64,000 nucleotides of DNA from Burhinus oedicnemus (taxonomy: Eukaryota > Chordata > Aves > Charadriiformes > Burhinidae): contig VFFE01006974.1 of assembly GCA_008921705.1 (NCBI GenBank), positions 139,091 to 203,090 on the forward strand, in the 5' to 3' direction. Within the stretch, counting starts at the first letter, position 1. Each line of letters begins with the position of its first letter. The translations under genes were made by a program, and so were the position numbers. Under the pieces are notes generated by a model, which saw nothing but the letters and a program-made list of their open reading frames with translations, had not been told where the DNA came from and did not search any database. Of this stretch, positions 62,114 to 64,000 are shown one piece after another.

Positions 62114-62154
62114 CTCCCAAGGAAGAGTGGGCACACATACACAGATGGACCTTC
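61899..62154 (-). CDS. MRPS33: MRPS33 exon 2 (first certain coding exon)
   Basis: The acceptor is ttgcag|GAAGGT at 62154 and the donor CTACAG|gtaatc at 61899. The conserved start codon is at 62111-62113, leaving 41 nt of upstream exon. That 41-nt part contains no stop in the MRPS33 frame. It codes residues 1-71 plus two bases of the next codon (phase 2). Confidence 0.95.
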
Positions 62155-62933
62155 CTGCAAAAGGAAATACAAAAGACCATGTCTCTAAGATGACTGAGTA
62201 TTGCAAGCTATCCCAGAATTTAGGCAAACAAAACAATTCATCATAGACTGATCACATGTTTGAAGTCATGCATTCCTTGCATGAAATCAGTCTAATTCTC
62301 AGTTCATAATCCTGCATATAAAGAATGTCTACACTAATTCAGGTACAATCACCAGCCTAACTAGGACACTACAGACAGCAATACGGACTATAAGAGTATC
62401 TACACGCAACCACAGTTTAGCATGGCTAGTTTATTAGCAGATCCCACTCAGCTTGCTTAAGGCTACCTTTAATCTCCAGTCAACAGGAACAATTACAGTG
62501 TGAACTCTGCCAAAAATAGTGCCCACTGCGATGCCTCTGACTTCTACACAGGCACAAGGTAAGACACCACTTAAAACATATTAAGGAAGCAACCTGGAAG
62601 TTTTTCTCATGAAAATTTCTCACCCTGTTTAAAATCATTGTATGAATATTGTTACAGTCCATCTAGCAAAAATGGCCTGTTAACTGTAAAAATAAATAAA
62701 ATAAATCATGTTTCTCTATATGAAGCACACAGGTCTTTCCCATTGCAACTCCCTTCCCTGGATCATTTCCACCAGCTTTTACTCCATTCTCTTTTCAATT
62801 TCTTCCGATAGATTTCCCCCCCCCCCCCCCCCCNNNNNNNNNNNNNNNNNNNNNNNNNNNNNNNNNNNNNNNNNNNNNNNNNNTGGGGAGCAGCCGGTGG
62901 CGGCCGGGCGTGGCGGAGCTGTCTGCGCTTTAC
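62155..62933 (-). other. MRPS33: MRPS33 intron 1 (contains assembly gap)
   Basis: This intron between the 5' exon and exon 2 is interrupted by a 50-N gap with a poly-C edge, so its true length is uncertain. Confidence 0.6.
62816..62883. other. Poly-C run (C18) and assembly gap (50 N)
   Basis: Eighteen C (62816-62833) run straight into 50 Ns, then GC-rich sequence begins. Homopolymer plus GC-rich flank is a usual sequencing failure point near a CpG promoter. Confidence 0.95.
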
Positions 62934-62995
62934 CTTCGCTGAGCGCCATTTTGTCAGGGTGCTCGGAGGCGATGCGGGGTCACTCACCCGCATGT
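62934..62995 (-). other. MRPS33: MRPS33 5' exon (UTR or alternative coding); upstream end approximate
   Basis: GC-rich sequence with a good donor, GCGAAG|gtaaag, at 62934/62933 lies 780 bp upstream of exon 2. It contains an ATG at 62947-62949 (CAAAATGGCG) whose frame continues through the splice into MRPS33. The transcription start is not visible, so the upstream limit is approximate. Confidence 0.65.
62944..62953 (-). promoter_or_regulatory. MRPS33: YY1-like motif at MRPS33 5' exon
   Basis: The minus strand reads CAAAATGGCG, a match to the YY1 core AAnATGGCG. It resembles the motif at the BRAF start codon. YY1 sites are common at promoters of nuclear genes for mitochondrial proteins. Confidence 0.5.
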
Positions 62996-63120
62996 CCCTA
63001 GACCTGGACCGGGGTGGGTGGCGAGGGGAGCAGCGGGAAACCTCTGAGGCTGGGGACCGGGCCTCCTAACGGGTCCCCACCACTGCTTTTGGCAGGCCAT
63101 CAGCTCCTCCCAAGCCCACC

Positions 63121-64000
63121 TCACATGAGCCTTCCCAGTGCTGGATTTATGCTAATTTTTAATCAGTGCCAGCAGGCTCTTTGCAAACATCTGAGTAAAT
63201 GACAATTACATTGTTACATTTATAAGCCAAACGTGTAATGCCATCAAAGAATGAAATTGTGTTTGGCAGGCTGGATCTGTTTCCTGGAAGAGCGTGTATT
63301 AACTAGCATTGAATACGTTGTTATTCCTTAGTCTATCCTTGATTCATTTTCTATCACCTTTTGCGTGCTTGCCCTGGGATGATCAGCCTCGTGGCCTAGG
63401 CACCCTGGTCACCTGTCTTGCCCTTTTTGAACATTGGCATGATCTTCTTTAACTGCCTTCATATTCCAAGATTTATTTAAATTAACATTCCTGAGATTTG
63501 TTTTGCCAGTTCTTAAGGATCACAGAATCACATGGGTTGGAAGGGACCTCTGGAGATCATCTAGTCCAACCCCACTGCCAGAGCAGGTTCACCTAGAGCA
63601 GGTTGCACAGGATGGCGTCCAGGCAGGTTTTGAATGTCTCCAGAGTCAGCGACTCCACCACCTCTCTGGGCAGTGCTCTGCCACCCTCAAAGAAGTTCCT
63701 CCTCATGTTTAGATGGAGCTTCCTATGTTCAAGTTCATGCCTGTTACCTCTTGTCCTAAGGATTGTCATGCAAAAGTTCCCTAGATATCCTAATTTTAAA
63801 ATGTTTGTTCTAGTAGATGTTGTTTACCATCTTCCTTACTACTGGACTGAAAAATGCTTCTTTTTCTTTTACTGGATAATAAAGTTTTTACCATTTCTGC
63901 CACTTCTGTGTGATTTTACCATCTCCAACTAGTCATACATGTCGGCATAGTTGGACTCCCCACTTTCTGTAGTCGCATCACTCAGACATTTCCTGTAGTC
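63121..64000. other. Intergenic, upstream of MRPS33
   Basis: Apart from the CR1 copy inside it, no gene or repeat was recognised in this end segment. Confidence 0.6.
63516..63757 (-). mobile_element. CR1 LINE 3' fragment
   Basis: This is an antisense copy. It begins on the plus strand with cacagaatcacatgggttgg and the gggacctctggagatcatct signature of the CR1 3' UTR. It continues through the ctccaccacctctctgggca segment and ends near ctcttgtcct. It is about 240 bp and 5'-truncated. Confidence 0.9.

Larger units (their letters stand above)
62884..63120. promoter_or_regulatory. MRPS33: GC-rich MRPS33 promoter region
   Basis: GC- and CpG-enriched sequence lies around and upstream of the MRPS33 5' exon, with no TATA box seen. 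It is partly truncated by the neighbouring gap. Confidence 0.55.

Noticed and set aside
62708..63001. ORFs on both strands spanning the second N gap
   Set aside because: Artefact of the poly-C and N stretch; no similarity.

Overview
This window is vertebrate nuclear DNA, almost certainly from a bird. It carries CR1 retrotransposon copies on both strands, avian-type endogenous-retrovirus solo LTRs, compact introns, and two single-copy genes in the order known from amniotes. No bacterial, phage, CRISPR or operon-like structure is present. Most open reading frames are chance ORFs in introns or intergenic DNA.

The main gene is BRAF (RAF-family Ser/Thr kinase, avian c-Rmil) on the minus strand. 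Seven coding exons (human exons 1-7) can be placed to the base at 49950-50096, 35054-35155, 24283-24546, 5678-5781, 4837-4939, 3396-3544 and 2109-2228. From exon 2 onward I recall the same exon lengths in human (102, 264, 104, 103, 149, 120 nt). Exon 1 is 147 nt against 138. Together they give 989 nt, about 329 residues: the N-terminal BRS region, the RAS-binding domain, the cysteine-rich zinc domain and the start of the hinge. Exon 8 onward, including the kinase domain, lies beyond base 1. Introns 1-3 are long (14.8, 10.5 and 18.5 kb) and introns 4-6 short (0.7-1.3 kb).

Upstream of BRAF on the same strand is MRPS33 (small-subunit mitoribosomal protein mS33). Two coding exons at 61899-62154 and 60086-60191 encode 106 residues, and a GC-rich 5' exon ends at 62934. 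BRAF and MRPS33 are also neighbours in the same orientation in human (7q34), which supports both calls.

The BRAF start codon and the first ATG of the MRPS33 5' exon both sit inside a YY1-type AAnATGGCG motif. Two assembly gaps (50246-50265 and 62834-62883) fall at the GC-rich 5' ends of the two genes and are flanked by homopolymers, so parts of both promoter regions are probably missing or wrong.

The rest is introns and intergenic sequence with mobile-element debris. There is a 751-bp solo LTR with a 5-bp target duplication (11911-12661), an opposite-strand solo LTR (about 14095-14612), two weaker LTR-like blocks, and CR1 fragments near 20.3-21.6, 27.5-28.2, 35.5-35.8, 45.7-45.9, 57.7-58.2 and 63.5-63.8 kb. 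I found no clear new biological system. The most useful leads are a possible N-extended MRPS33, a bird-specific proline run in BRAF, the shared YY1/ATG architecture and the gap artefacts.
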